The notes: generated from the letters alone by a model not told the origin. DNA of 64,000 nucleotides from Oceaniovalibus guishaninsula JLT2003 (GCF_000299575.1 NZ_AMGO01000047.1:1-64000); one strand, 5' to 3'; positions 50,168 through 58,441 are shown, counted from the first letter of the stretch. Made by a program: numbers and translations.

Positions 50168-50940
50168 TCCCCGCGCTGGCCGGTCTGACGGATGCGGCTG
50201 GCCCCTGGCTGCTTGCGGCCTGCGCGGTTTTCCTGCGGGTCGGCGCGGCGATGGCGCTGCTTCCTGCATTCGGCGAGCGGACCGTCCCCGTGCGTATCCG
50301 TCTGATGCTGGCCTTGGGTTTCACGTTGATCGTCATGCCGGGAATCGTTCCGATGCTGCCGCCCATCGACAGCGGAATGCTGATCGGGCGATGGCTGTTG
50401 TCGGAAACGGTGATCGGGCTGGCCATCGGTGCGGTGCTGCGCCTTTTCGTCCTGGGGTTGCAGATCGCGGGGTCCATCGCGGCGCAATCCGTCTCGCTCG
50501 CGCAGATCTTCGGCGGTCAGGCGCTGGAGCCGCAACCGGCCATCGGGCACGTGCTGGTCATTGCGGGGCTGGCCCTGGCGGTCATGGCCGGGCTGCATGT
50601 CAAGATCGCCATGTTCCTGACGCTGTCCTACGACCTTATGCCGCCCGGCCGCCTGCCCGACGCGGCCGACCTGATGGAATGGGGGTTGCAGCGGACATCG
50701 CATGCCTTCGCGCTGGGTTTCACCCTGGCGGCCCCTTTCGTCGTCACGTCGCTGCTTTACAATCTGGCACTGGGCGTCATCAACCGGGCCATGCCGCAAT
50801 TGATGGTCGCCTTCGTCGGCGCGCCGGCAATCACGGCAGGCGGCCTTGTGTTGCTGGCCCTTGCGGCGCCCCTGATGCTGCGGGTCTGGCTGTCCGCGAT
50901 GGACGTGTTTCTGGCAGCACCGCGCGAGATCGTTCCATGA
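50164..50940 (+). CDS. fliR: Flagellar export gate protein FliR
   Basis: A 258-residue membrane protein of the FliP-FliQ-FliR gate. It has about six hydrophobic helices and family stretches FLRVGAAMALLPAFGERTVP near residue 23, SVSLAQIFGGQALEPQPAIG near 110, and ALGVINRAMPQLMVAFVGAP near 200. The GTG start overlaps the flhA stop (GTGA), and its own stop overlaps the flhB start. Conserved PQ in NRAMPQL matches FliR. Confidence 0.94.
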   Translation: MIPALAGLTDAAGPWLLAACAVFLRVGAAMALLPAFGERTVPVRIRLMLALGFTLIVMPGIVPMLPPIDSGMLIGRWLLSETVIGLAIGAVLRLFVLGLQIAGSIAAQSVSLAQIFGGQALEPQPAIGHVLVIAGLALAVMAGLHVKIAMFLTLSYDLMPPGRLPDAADLMEWGLQRTSHAFALGFTLAAPFVVTSLLYNLALGVINRAMPQLMVAFVGAPAITAGGLVLLALAAPLMLRVWLSAMDVFLAAPREIVP

Positions 50941-52034
50941 GCGGCGGGGGCGAGGGCGCAGGCGAGGACGACAGCGAAAAGCCGTTCGATCCCAGCCAGA
51001 AAAAGCTGGACGATGCGCGCGAGAAGGGCGAGGTGCCGCGATCCGCGGATCTCGTCACGACGGGCGCCTATGCGGGTCTGCTGCTGGCGGGCCTTGCGGC
51101 GGGCGGCCCGTCGCTGATCGCGGCGGGCACGGCGCTGTCGGGGCTGCTGGATCGCGCGGATACCATGCAGGCGCTGCTGGCCCGCGGCAGCATCCTGCCC
51201 TTGCTGGCGCCGCTTCTCGGGGCGGTCGCATTGGCGCTGTTGCCCTGGGCGGTGCTGCCGCCGGTGCTGGCGCTGCTGTCGGCCGTCGCCCAGCGCGCCT
51301 TTCTCGTTACCGGATCCAAGCTGGAACCGAAGCTCAGTCGGATCAACCCGATCGCCAACGCCAAGCAGAAGTTCGGTCGGGGGGGGCTGTTCGAGTTCGC
51401 GAAGAGCGCGACCAAGCTGACGATCTATTCGCTCGTCCTTTTCGCCTTCGTCTGGCGGACGCTGCCGCAGGCGATGGCCGCCATCGCCCTGTCGCCCGAG
51501 CTGGTGACGATGCTGTTCCTGAGGATGTCGATCCAGTTCCTGATGGTGGTCTTCGCCATCTCGCTGGTCATCGGGGGCGCCGATTTCTTTTGGCAGCGGG
51601 CCGAACACCTGCGCAAGCACCGGATGTCGCACAAGGACATGATGGACGAACACAAGCAGAGCGAGGGCGATCCGCATATCAAGCAGCAGCGCCGCCAGCG
51701 CGGTTACGACATCGCGATGAACACGATGCTGGCCGATGTGCCGCAGGCCAATGTGGTGATCGTGAACCCTACGCATTATGCGATTGCGCTGAAATGGGAC
51801 CGCGCGGCGCCGGGTGCGCCGACCTGCGTGGCCAAGGGCGTCGATCTGGTCGCCGCGCGCATCCGCGAGGCCGCGCAAGAAGCCGGCGTTCCCCTGCATT
51901 CCGATCCGCCGACCGCGCGCGCCCTGCATGCCGCCGTCGAGATCGGGCAGGAAATCCGCCCCGAACATTATGCCGCCGTGGCGGTGGCGATCCGCTTCGC
52001 CGAGGATATGCGCAAGAAGGCAGGCCGTCGATGA
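50937..52034 (+). CDS. flhB: Flagellar export switch protein FlhB
   Basis: A 365-residue protein that switches export from rod/hook to filament substrates. The cytoplasmic N-terminus has KKLDDAREKGEVPRSADLV near residue 21. Four transmembrane helices follow, then SHKDMMDEHKQSEGDPHIKQ near 235. The self-cleavage site VIVNPTHYAIALKWD lies near residue 278 with intact NPTH. It partners with FliK for hook-length control, but fliK is not in the window. The ATG overlaps the fliR stop and the stop overlaps the following small gene. Confidence 0.96.
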   Translation: MSGGGEGAGEDDSEKPFDPSQKKLDDAREKGEVPRSADLVTTGAYAGLLLAGLAAGGPSLIAAGTALSGLLDRADTMQALLARGSILPLLAPLLGAVALALLPWAVLPPVLALLSAVAQRAFLVTGSKLEPKLSRINPIANAKQKFGRGGLFEFAKSATKLTIYSLVLFAFVWRTLPQAMAAIALSPELVTMLFLRMSIQFLMVVFAISLVIGGADFFWQRAEHLRKHRMSHKDMMDEHKQSEGDPHIKQQRRQRGYDIAMNTMLADVPQANVVIVNPTHYAIALKWDRAAPGAPTCVAKGVDLVAARIREAAQEAGVPLHSDPPTARALHAAVEIGQEIRPEHYAAVAVAIRFAEDMRKKAGRR

Positions 52035-52408
52035 CCCCCGAGCGGCTGCAAGCCCTGCGCGATCTGGCCATCATGGCCCGCGATGCCGAACTGGCCAAGG
52101 TCGCCGATGTCACCCGCCGGATCTCGGCCCTGCGTCTGGACATCTCGCGGCTGAAGGATGCGCGCGCCGCGCGCGAGGCCGATCCTGCGCTGGACACGGC
52201 GCGTCTGGCAGGCGCCGATCTGCCCTGGGCCGCCTGGTGCGAAGGACAGTTGCGGGCGCGGCAGAATGCCCTCGCCGCCCTGCATGTCGCGCATGAAACG
52301 GCCCTTCAGGCGGCGCGGCAGGCTTTCGGGCGGGCCGAGGCATTGGCCGGCCTGTCCGAAAGGGCCGTAGCGGAACGCCGAAAGGCCCGGACGCGCCGGG
52401 CCTTCTGA
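52031..52408 (+). CDS. FliJ-like coiled-coil protein
   Basis: A 125-residue soluble, strongly helical protein rich in Ala, Arg, Glu and Leu. It begins MTPERLQALRDLAIMARDAE and has two long amphipathic stretches separated by GADLPWAAWCEGQLRARQ near residue 62. Size and antiparallel coiled-coil layout match FliJ, the central stalk of the export ATPase, which is otherwise missing from this cluster. The sequence is too divergent to be certain. The start overlaps the flhB stop by ATGA and the 3' end contains the terminator hairpin. Confidence 0.65.
   Translation: MTPERLQALRDLAIMARDAELAKVADVTRRISALRLDISRLKDARAAREADPALDTARLAGADLPWAAWCEGQLRARQNALAALHVAHETALQAARQAFGRAEALAGLSERAVAERRKARTRRAF
52382..52406. 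terminator. Bidirectional terminator after the flhB operon
   Basis: AAGGCCCGG at 52382-52390 and CCGGGCCTT at 52396-52404 form a perfect 9-bp stem with an ACGCG loop. The stem overlaps the last codons of the FliJ-like gene and faces the convergent fliL-like gene 17 bp further on. The palindrome has A and T runs on both sides, so it can work for both strands. Confidence 0.8.
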
Positions 52409-52424
52409 CTGCCGGGCGGCTCGG

Positions 52425-52940
52425 CTAGATATCCTGTCGGGCGATCTCGGTGATCAGTACGTCGTTCAGCACGTCCCCCAAGATCGGCCGCGCGGCCTCG
52501 ATCAGGGCACGGCGCAGGTCGTCCATGCGGCGCGTCCCGGTGAAGGCGCCGCTGAAACCGCCGGCATTGGCGTGATCCAGCATCACCCGCAGCATCCGGT
52601 CGCGCAGGATCGGTTCGCGGGAAAAGACGGTATCGGAACTGCCCGGCGCGACCTGCAACGACAGCGCCAGCACCACCATCGACGCGATCGCCCCGTCCGA
52701 GATGACCGGCACCACGAACTGATTAGCCAGCTTCACGAAATCGTCCGTCTCGGCATTTCCGTGTGTGTCGACCTTCGCGGCCAGGGGTTTTGCTGCGGGG
52801 GCTGTATCGCCGCAGGTCACAGCGTCCGGCAGACCGGCGGAGGGGTGGGCTTCCGGGGCGGCGCGCAGGGCGATGCCCGCGCCCACGCCCGCGCCCAGAC
52901 CCGTCAGAGCCAGCGCAAGGGGCAATATCTTGGCAATCAT
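52425..52940 (-). CDS. FliL-like flagellar protein (second copy)
   Basis: A 171-residue protein with an N-terminal hydrophobic segment (LPLALALTGLGAGVGAGIAL). A variable linker with one cysteine (VTCGD) is followed by a FliL-type periplasmic domain: DFVKLANQFVVPVISDGAIA near residue 67, MVVLALSLQVAPGSSDTVF near 88 and LGDVLNDVLITEIARQDI at the end. It is distinct from FliL at 42.8 kb and ends the flgB-to-flgH operon, next to the L-ring gene. A role near the rod, P/L ring or stator is plausible. Confidence 0.8.
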   Translation of the reverse strand: MIAKILPLALALTGLGAGVGAGIALRAAPEAHPSAGLPDAVTCGDTAPAAKPLAAKVDTHGNAETDDFVKLANQFVVPVISDGAIASMVVLALSLQVAPGSSDTVFSREPILRDRMLRVMLDHANAGGFSGAFTGTRRMDDLRRALIEAARPILGDVLNDVLITEIARQDI

Positions 52941-52949
52941 CGGAACACC

Positions 52950-53678
52950 TCAGAACGGCAGGACAATATCGGCGATCTGCTGCCCATAGCGGGGCTGCTG
53001 AACATCGGTGATCTGTCCGCGTCCGCCATAGGAAATCCGTGCCGCGGCGATCTTATCGTACGTGATCTCGTTCTGGCGCGAGATGTCTTCGGGCCGCACG
53101 AAGCCCGAAATCAGCAGCTCGCGCAGCTCGTAGTTCACGCGCACTTCCTGCGTGCCCTGGATTTGCAGGGTGCCGTTCTGAAGGACATCGGTGACGGTCG
53201 CGGCAATCCTCAGCGTCAACTTCTCGTTGCGCTTCGTCGATCCGTCGCCGGTGCTGGCGCTGCTGGAGGTGACCCCGACGGCATCGGCCATCGTGGCGCC
53301 TTCGGGCAGCTTTGGGTCCAGCCGCTGCGGGATGCCGAACAGCGACGGCATGCCCATGCTTTCGTTCCCGCTGCGCTTGCGCTGCGACGAGTTCGAGAAT
53401 TCGGCGCGATCGTCGATCTCGATCACCACGGTCAGGATGTCCCCCCGCGCGGCAGCCCGTCGGTTGCCCAGCAGCGATCCGCGCTGGCCCGACCAAAGCG
53501 ACGCCTGATCGACCGGGCGGTCCGGTTCCAGCGACACGGGCAGGCCCGGACTGGTCATCGCGCGCAGTTCAGGGCCGTCCAGCGGGGCCGTCAGGTCGGG
53601 CGCGCGTCCGACATCGGCGATCCGTCCGCAGGCGGTGATCGCGGCCAGGCAGGCAAGCGGCAGCATCAGGCGTTTCAT
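52950..53678 (-). CDS. flgH: Flagellar L-ring protein FlgH
   Basis: The outer-membrane lipoprotein that forms the L ring around the rod, 242 residues. The signal MKRLMLPLACLAAITAC ends at the lipidated cysteine. Family stretches are QASLWSGQRGSLLGNRRAAA near residue 58, RGDILTVVIEIDDRAEFSN near 78, VLQNGTLQIQGTQEVRVNYE near 165 and LLISGFVRPEDISRQNEIT near 188, ending IADIVLPF. The P-ring gene flgI is not adjacent. The start overlaps the flgA stop. Confidence 0.95.
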   Translation of the reverse strand: MKRLMLPLACLAAITACGRIADVGRAPDLTAPLDGPELRAMTSPGLPVSLEPDRPVDQASLWSGQRGSLLGNRRAAARGDILTVVIEIDDRAEFSNSSQRKRSGNESMGMPSLFGIPQRLDPKLPEGATMADAVGVTSSSASTGDGSTKRNEKLTLRIAATVTDVLQNGTLQIQGTQEVRVNYELRELLISGFVRPEDISRQNEITYDKIAAARISYGGRGQITDVQQPRYGQQIADIVLPF

Positions 53679-54100
53679 GGCCGGTCTCCGGTGACGAGGA
53701 TGGATCCGTCTGCGGTCACGGTGCCGGTGACGGTGGCGCGCGAATCGAGGTTCATCGCGCGGATGCGGTCGCCGACGCCCGCCCGGCTGAGCGCGCGCGC
53801 CTCGGTGACGATGTTCAGGATCGCATTGGCATAGATCAGCGGCACGATCTGGTTGCGGTCGATGACGGCCGGCGGCCCCAGATCGCCCGCGCGGACGGGA
53901 CGCCCGGCATAGAGGGTCACGCGCGCCTCCATGCCATCGGCATCTGCTGGGTCGGTCAGGGCGCCCGGCACGTCGCGCGGAACCATTGCAAGATCGGACG
54001 GCGACAGAAGTGTCTGCGCGCGGATCGTATGCGCGGCGACCACCGTGTCGGCGGCGGCGGGGGCGGCGGCGAGCGCCAGCAGGAACAGAACCCCCTTCAT
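53675..54100 (-). CDS. flgA: Flagellar P-ring assembly chaperone FlgA
   Basis: A 141-residue periplasmic chaperone for P-ring formation. The signal peptide MKGVLFLLALAAAPAAA is followed by a SAF-like domain: LLSPSDLAMVPRDVPGALTD near residue 32, TLYAGRPVRAGDLGPPAVI near 62, and LSRAGVGDRIRAMNLDSRAT near 103. It is shorter than enterobacterial FlgA (219), lacking the N-terminal extension, as is common in Alphaproteobacteria. It is linked to flgG and flgH by 1-4 bp overlaps. Confidence 0.92.
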   Translation of the reverse strand: MKGVLFLLALAAAPAAADTVVAAHTIRAQTLLSPSDLAMVPRDVPGALTDPADADGMEARVTLYAGRPVRAGDLGPPAVIDRNQIVPLIYANAILNIVTEARALSRAGVGDRIRAMNLDSRATVTGTVTADGSILVTGDRP

Positions 54101-54885
54101 CAGCGCAACTGCGTCGTCGCGCCGAGCATCTGGTCGGCGGCGGTGATGACCTTGGAATTCATCTCGTATCCGCGCTGCGCCTCGATCAGTTGCGTGATCT
54201 CGCGCACGGCATCGACGGAGCTGTCCTCCAGATAGCCCTGACGGAACGTGCCCAGCCCGTCCGTCCCCGGCTCGCCCACCAGAGCAGGCCCCGAGGCGGC
54301 GGATTCGACGAACAGGTTCGATCCGATCGCCTCCAGCCCCTTCACGTTGGCGAACCCTGCCAGGCTGAGCTGCCCCAGAAGCTGCGGTTCGACCTGATCG
54401 CGGAAATAGCCATAGACTTCGCCGGCGGCGTTGATGGAAATCGACTGGGTGTCGGCGGGGATGGTGATGTCGGGCACGACCGGATGGCCGTCCGACGTAA
54501 CGATCTGCCCTTCCCCCGTCCGCTTCAATGCGCCGTCACGCGTATAGCCCGACTGGCCCGAGGGCAGCGTCACCTCGATGAACCCGTCGCCCTCGATGGC
54601 GAGATCCAGATCGCCGCCCGTCTGGCTGAGCGCGCCCTGCGCCACGTTCATCGACACCGATGCAGGCCGCACGCCCAGCCCAAGCTGAACGCCGGTGGGA
54701 AGCTGCGCGCCCGTGGTGGACGAAATCGTGCCGGGGCGCGTCGCCTGCTGGTAATGCAGGTCGGCGAATTCGGCCCGGCGTGTGTTATACCCCGTGGTGT
54801 TCATGTTGGCGAGGTTGTTGGAAATCACCTCGACCCGCATTTGCTGGGCGCTCATGCCGGTTGCGGCGATGGACAATGCTCGCAT
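54100..54885 (-). CDS. flgG: Flagellar distal rod protein FlgG
   Basis: The distal rod subunit, 261 residues, the family norm. It has the rod motif MRALSIAATGMSAQQMRVEV, then ISNNLANMNTTGYNTRRAEF near residue 21, central domain stretches AIEGDGFIEVTLPSGQSGYT near 96, and the C-terminal helix VDAVREITQLIEAQRGYEMN near 228. Its stop overlaps the flgA start (TGATG). It lies 13 bp downstream of flgF, the normal flgF-flgG order. Confidence 0.95.
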   Translation of the reverse strand: MRALSIAATGMSAQQMRVEVISNNLANMNTTGYNTRRAEFADLHYQQATRPGTISSTTGAQLPTGVQLGLGVRPASVSMNVAQGALSQTGGDLDLAIEGDGFIEVTLPSGQSGYTRDGALKRTGEGQIVTSDGHPVVPDITIPADTQSISINAAGEVYGYFRDQVEPQLLGQLSLAGFANVKGLEAIGSNLFVESAASGPALVGEPGTDGLGTFRQGYLEDSSVDAVREITQLIEAQRGYEMNSKVITAADQMLGATTQLR

Positions 54886-54898
54886 GTCAGGTCTCCTT

Positions 54899-55612
54899 CT
54901 AGCGACCGAGTGTCGTCAGGACGCCGCGAATGCGCTCGTCCTCTTTTTCGAGAAAGCTCTGGCCCAGCTCATAGGCGCGCTGCACCTCGATCATGCGGGC
55001 GATCTCGCCTACCGGATCGACGTTGCTGCCTTCCAGGAAACCCTGAAGGATCGTCGCATCCTCGACCGGTTCGGGGGCGCCCGCCAGGTCGAAGGCCACG
55101 CCCGACCGCCGCGTCATGTCTTCCTCGGCCACCGCGCGCCACAGGCCGATCTGCGTCAGCGGCTGGCCGTCCGCCGACACCGTGCCGTCCGCCGCGATGG
55201 CGATCTGCGCGCCGGGCGGGGCAAAGACCGGCGCGCCGCCCGCATCCAGCAACCGCAGACCGTCCGGCGTGACCAGATCGCCTTCGGGCGAGGGGGTGAA
55301 GTTGCCCGCCCGCGTCAGTGCCTGACCGTCCTCGGTCTCGACCAGAAAGAAGCCGTCGCCCTGGATCGCCAGATCGAACGCGCCGCCGGTCTGCTCCATC
55401 GCGCCCTGGATATAGGAGGTCCGCCGGACATTGCCCTGCGCCATCGACAGCGAGGGCTGGTCCCGGCCCAGCGCCTCGATATGTTCCGAAAACAGCAGCC
55501 CTTCCTTGCGGTAGCCGCCGGTGCCCATATTGGCGATGTTGTGCGCGACGCTTTGCATCTCGCGCATCAGTCCCGACTGGCGGGTCAACGCGGTATATCC
55601 GATATTGTCCAC
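54899..55612 (-). CDS. flgF: Flagellar proximal rod protein FlgF
   Basis: A 237-residue rod protein. The N-terminal rod motif is degenerate but clear (MREMQSVAHNIANMGTGGYR near residue 18). The core has LAIQGDGFFLVETEDGQALT near 80 and GNFTPSPEGDLVTPDGLRLL near 104. The C-terminus has IARMIEVQRAYELGQSFLEK. The start is GTG immediately after fliQ, whose stop is 1 bp away. Placement of fliQ between fliE and flgF is typical for alphaproteobacterial clusters. Confidence 0.93.
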   Translation of the reverse strand: MDNIGYTALTRQSGLMREMQSVAHNIANMGTGGYRKEGLLFSEHIEALGRDQPSLSMAQGNVRRTSYIQGAMEQTGGAFDLAIQGDGFFLVETEDGQALTRAGNFTPSPEGDLVTPDGLRLLDAGGAPVFAPPGAQIAIAADGTVSADGQPLTQIGLWRAVAEEDMTRRSGVAFDLAGAPEPVEDATILQGFLEGSNVDPVGEIARMIEVQRAYELGQSFLEKEDERIRGVLTTLGR

Positions 55613-55613
55613 G

Positions 55614-55883
55614 TCAGCCCCCGATGATCAGCGGCACGATGGTGCCGTCGAAATAGGCGGCCAGCGTGTCGGTCATGAAACCCATCGTCATCCAGAAGAC
55701 GCCGACGATCGTCAGCAGCTTGGGCACGAAGGTCAGCGTCATTTCCTGGATCGAAGTCAGCGCCTGAAACAGCCCGACGACCAGCCCCGCGACCAGGGCG
55801 ACCGCAAGGATCGGCGTGGACATCATGACGGACACCCATAGCCCCTGGCGCAGCGTGTCGTAGAAGACGGCGTCGTTCATCAT
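55614..55883 (-). CDS. fliQ: Flagellar export gate protein FliQ
   Basis: An 89-residue protein with two transmembrane helices forming the outer part of the FliPQR gate. It contains GLWVSVMMSTPILAVALVAG near residue 14, GLVVGLFQALTSIQEMTLTF near 33 with the conserved FQA and QE, and FVPKLLTIVGVFWMTMGFMT near 52. Two consecutive methionine codons make the exact start ambiguous by one residue. It is separated from fliE by 3 bp. Confidence 0.95.
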   Translation of the reverse strand: MMNDAVFYDTLRQGLWVSVMMSTPILAVALVAGLVVGLFQALTSIQEMTLTFVPKLLTIVGVFWMTMGFMTDTLAAYFDGTIVPLIIGG

Positions 55884-55886
55884 GCG

Positions 55887-56165
55887 TCAGACCGGCATCC
55901 GCAGGATTTCCTGATAGGCCTCGACGACCTTGTCGCGCACGGTCACGACCGTTTCGACGGCGGAACGGGCCTGCGCCAGCGCCTCGACCAGCGAATGCGC
56001 GTCGGCACCGCCGGTCATCGCGGCCCTGGCGGTCTCCTCGCCCTTCTGCAGGGTCGTCAGGAAGTCCTGAGCGGCCGCGCCCGCGGTCTGCGCCAGCGGA
56101 TCGGCCGCGGTCGCGGGACGGGTGGCGGTGTATTTCTGGGCGGCAAGCGAAGCTGCGATATCCAT
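55887..56165 (-). CDS. fliE: Flagellar hook-basal body protein FliE
   Basis: A 92-residue rod-base protein that joins the MS ring to FlgB. The conserved C-terminal half reads ALAQARSAVETVVTVRDKVV and EAYQEILRMPV, closely matching the FliE motif VRNKLVEAYQEIMRMPV-like ending. The N-terminal half is variable and Ala-rich (AQTAGAAAQDFLTTLQKGEE). It lies between fliQ and flgC in the same transcript, with AGGAGATCCCGA before the ATG. Confidence 0.94.
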   Translation of the reverse strand: MDIAASLAAQKYTATRPATAADPLAQTAGAAAQDFLTTLQKGEETARAAMTGGADAHSLVEALAQARSAVETVVTVRDKVVEAYQEILRMPV

Positions 56166-56188
56166 TCGGGATCTCCTGTGGATGGGGG

Positions 56189-56569
56189 TCAGCGGCGAAG
56201 CAGGTCGAGCAGCGACTGCGACATCTGCCGCGTCTGGTCGAACATCTTGAGGTTGGCGTCATAGCTGCGCTGCGCCTCGCGGGCGTCTGCAATCTCGACG
56301 ATCAAGTCGACGCCGGATCCTTCGTAATAGCCGTCTTCGCCGGCCATGGGATGCGACGGGTCATAGACCTGCGGCAGCGGCGTGCGGTCCAGCCGCACAC
56401 GGCCCGTGCGCACGGTGCCGTCGTCCATCGCGGCCTCGAACGGCGCAGTCTTGCGGCGATAGCCGGGCGTGTCGGCATTGGCGATGTTCTCGGACACGAA
56501 CCGCAGGCGGTCGGCCTGCGCTTTCATGCCGCTGGAAGATACCGCGAAGGTGTTGAAGATGTCGGTCAT
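56189..56569 (-). CDS. flgC: Flagellar rod protein FlgC
   Basis: A 126-residue proximal rod subunit. It has FAVSSSGMKAQADRLRFVSE near residue 8 and the rod signature NIANADTPGYRRKTAPFEAA near 28. DPSHPMAGEDGYYEGSGVDL near 70 includes the FlgC-specific DPxxPxA-x-x-xGYV-like segment. The C-terminal helix reads EIADAREAQRSYDANLKMFD. Two to three residues of the DP-HP region fit the family. It is preceded by flgB with a 9-bp gap and AGGAGACTGAA as ribosome binding site. Confidence 0.95.
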   Translation of the reverse strand: MTDIFNTFAVSSSGMKAQADRLRFVSENIANADTPGYRRKTAPFEAAMDDGTVRTGRVRLDRTPLPQVYDPSHPMAGEDGYYEGSGVDLIVEIADAREAQRSYDANLKMFDQTRQMSQSLLDLLRR

Positions 56570-56578
56570 TTCAGTCTC

Positions 56579-56971
56579 CTATCGTCCCCGGCCCAGGCTG
56601 GCGCGAACGATGTCGCGTGCGGCGGAATAGATCGAAAGCGCGGTGTCGTGCTGCTGGCGGATGCCCGCGGCCTGCATCATCTCGGTCTCCAGGCTGACGG
56701 TATTGCCGTTCGGCGACGGCTGCGCGTCGCGCCGGATCGGGGCCGCCAGGCCGGGCGTCGTGGTGTCCGCGATATGGCCGGGGCGTGTCGCGCGCATTCG
56801 CGTCGGCCCGATGCCGGCCTCGTCGTTCACCACGGTCGCGAAATCCGGCAGGTCCGTCGCGCGATAGCCGGGCGTATCCGCATTGGCGATATTTGCCGCC
56901 ACATGACGCTGCCGGTCGGCGGCATGGCCCGCCATTGCGCTGGCCATGCGAAACAATCCAAGCTCTGCCAT
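56579..56971 (-). CDS. flgB: Flagellar rod protein FlgB
   Basis: A 130-residue proximal rod subunit and the first gene of the minus-strand rod operon. It has FRMASAMAGHAADRQRHVAA near residue 6 and NIANADTPGYRATDLPDFAT near 28. The C-terminal part contains GNTVSLETEMMQAAGIRQQH, the FlgB-specific NSVDLExEM-type motif. GGAG lies 8 nt before the ATG. The promoter region shared with fliI carries a CtrA-like box. Confidence 0.95.
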   Translation of the reverse strand: MAELGLFRMASAMAGHAADRQRHVAANIANADTPGYRATDLPDFATVVNDEAGIGPTRMRATRPGHIADTTTPGLAAPIRRDAQPSPNGNTVSLETEMMQAAGIRQQHDTALSIYSAARDIVRASLGRGR

Positions 56972-56989
56972 CGGGTTACTCCGTTCCGT

Positions 56990-57006
56990 TGAACGAAGGC
57001 TTAACC
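56990..57006. promoter_or_regulatory. Candidate CtrA box in the flgB/fliI divergent promoter region
   Basis: TGAACGAAGGCTTAACC matches TTAA-N7-TTAACC with one mismatch in the first half and an intact TTAACC second half. It lies 19 bp upstream of the flgB start codon and about 50 bp upstream of fliI, in the 81-bp gap that must hold both promoters. A similar site is found in the fliF/fliL gap. Confidence 0.5.
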
Positions 57007-57052
57007 CTGATTCGTTTATAAACGGTTTCGTCGGTTCAATCGGAGGTATCGA

Positions 57053-58387
57053 ATGTCGTCAGCCGGTCTGGAACAGTTGCGTGCGGTCGTGTTGTCGGCA
57101 CCGTCAAGCCGGCCCGTGGGCCGTATATCCGCCATCGCCCCCGGACGGGTGACGGTGCAGGGTCTGAACAGGGTCGCGGCCATCGGCGATCTCGTCCGCA
57201 TCATGACGCCCGATGCGGCCATGCTGGGCGAGGTGACGGCGCTGACCGCCGCCGGCGCCGATGTCAGCCCCGACGGCAGCCCCGACGGCCTGCGGATCGG
57301 CATGCGCGCGGTCTGGCTGGGGCCGGCCACCATTTCGCCGCACGATTGCTGGGTCGGTCGCGTCGTCGATCCCTATGGAAATTCAATCGACGGTCGGGCG
57401 CTGTTGCCGGGCACCCAGGCGCGCCGTCTGGCGGCGGCGCCGCCCGATCCGGTCTGTCGTCGCGCCCTTGGCGGGCGGCTGTCCACCGGGCTTTGTGCGT
57501 TCAACACGCTGCTGCCGCTGGTGCGCGGTCAGCGGATCGGTCTCTTCGCCGGGTCGGGGGTCGGCAAGTCGACCTTGCTGGCGGCACTGGCCCAACGGGT
57601 CGAGGCCGACGTGGTGGTCATCGCGATGGTCGGCGAACGCGGGCGCGAGGTGCGCGAATTCATCGACCGGGTGCTGGGGCCCGAAGGCATGGCCCGCAGC
57701 GTCATCGTCGCCGCCACATCCGACCGGTCCGCCGCCCTGCGCCGGCGCTGCGCCTCGGCAGCGATGGCGATAGCCGAGCACTTCCGCGATGCCGGTCGCC
57801 ATGTGCTGCTGCTGACCGATTCGATCACCCGGCTGGCCGATGCCCATCGCGAGATCGCGCTGGCGGCCGGCGAGCCCGCGTCGCTGCGGGGGCATCCGCC
57901 GTCGATGGCGGCGCAGATCACCGCGCTTTGCGAAAGGGCCGGGCCGGGGCAGGACGATCAGGGCGACATAACAGCGATCTTCACGGTGCTGGTCGCGGGG
58001 TCGGATATGGAGGAACCCGTCGCCGACGTGCTGCGCGGCGTTCTGGACGGGCATGTCGTGCTGGACCGTTCGATTGCCGAGCGGGGCCGGTTTCCCGCCG
58101 TCGATCTGCTAAAATCCGTATCCCGGTCGCTGCCTCTTGCCGCGAGCGAGCAGGAAAACCTGCTGATCGGCGAGGCCCGCCGGCTGCTGGGGGCCTATGA
58201 GAAGTCCGAGATGATGATTCAGGCCGGCCTTTATGCGCCGGGCAGCGATCCGACGGTGGATATGGCCATTACCGCATGGCCGAAGCTGGACGCCTTTATC
58301 GGGCAAAGCGAACCGCAGGGCATCCGCGAAAGTTTCGCAAGCCTGGCGCGATGCCTGTCGCGGCGGACCGGAACGGCCGAGACATGA
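57053..58387 (+). CDS. fliI: Flagellum-specific ATPase FliI
   Basis: A 444-residue ATPase that energises export by unfolding and unloading substrates, F1-beta-like. The Walker A motif GLFAGSGVGKSTLLAALAQR lies near residue 163, followed by VIAMVGERGREVREFIDRVL near 190, the Walker B LLLTDSITRLADAHREIALA near 250, and GHPPSMAAQITALCERAG near 277. GGAGGT precedes the ATG by 6 nt. It is a single-gene transcript facing the DUF1217 operon, with a hairpin between them. Its stator partner is the FliH-like protein at 40.5 kb. Confidence 0.96.
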   Translation: MSSAGLEQLRAVVLSAPSSRPVGRISAIAPGRVTVQGLNRVAAIGDLVRIMTPDAAMLGEVTALTAAGADVSPDGSPDGLRIGMRAVWLGPATISPHDCWVGRVVDPYGNSIDGRALLPGTQARRLAAAPPDPVCRRALGGRLSTGLCAFNTLLPLVRGQRIGLFAGSGVGKSTLLAALAQRVEADVVVIAMVGERGREVREFIDRVLGPEGMARSVIVAATSDRSAALRRRCASAAMAIAEHFRDAGRHVLLLTDSITRLADAHREIALAAGEPASLRGHPPSMAAQITALCERAGPGQDDQGDITAIFTVLVAGSDMEEPVADVLRGVLDGHVVLDRSIAERGRFPAVDLLKSVSRSLPLAASEQENLLIGEARRLLGAYEKSEMMIQAGLYAPGSDPTVDMAITAWPKLDAFIGQSEPQGIRESFASLARCLSRRTGTAET

Positions 58388-58390
58388 GGG

Positions 58391-58422
58391 CAGGCGGCGT
58401 TCCGCTTCAGGGGCGCCGCCTG
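58391..58422. terminator. Hairpin between fliI and the DUF1217 gene
   Basis: CAGGCGGCG at 58391-58399 pairs perfectly with CGCCGCCTG at 58414-58422 across a 14-nt loop, in the 54-bp gap between convergent genes. No T tract follows, so termination strength is uncertain. Confidence 0.55.
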
Positions 58423-58441
58423 GATTGCCGGATCGGAAAGA

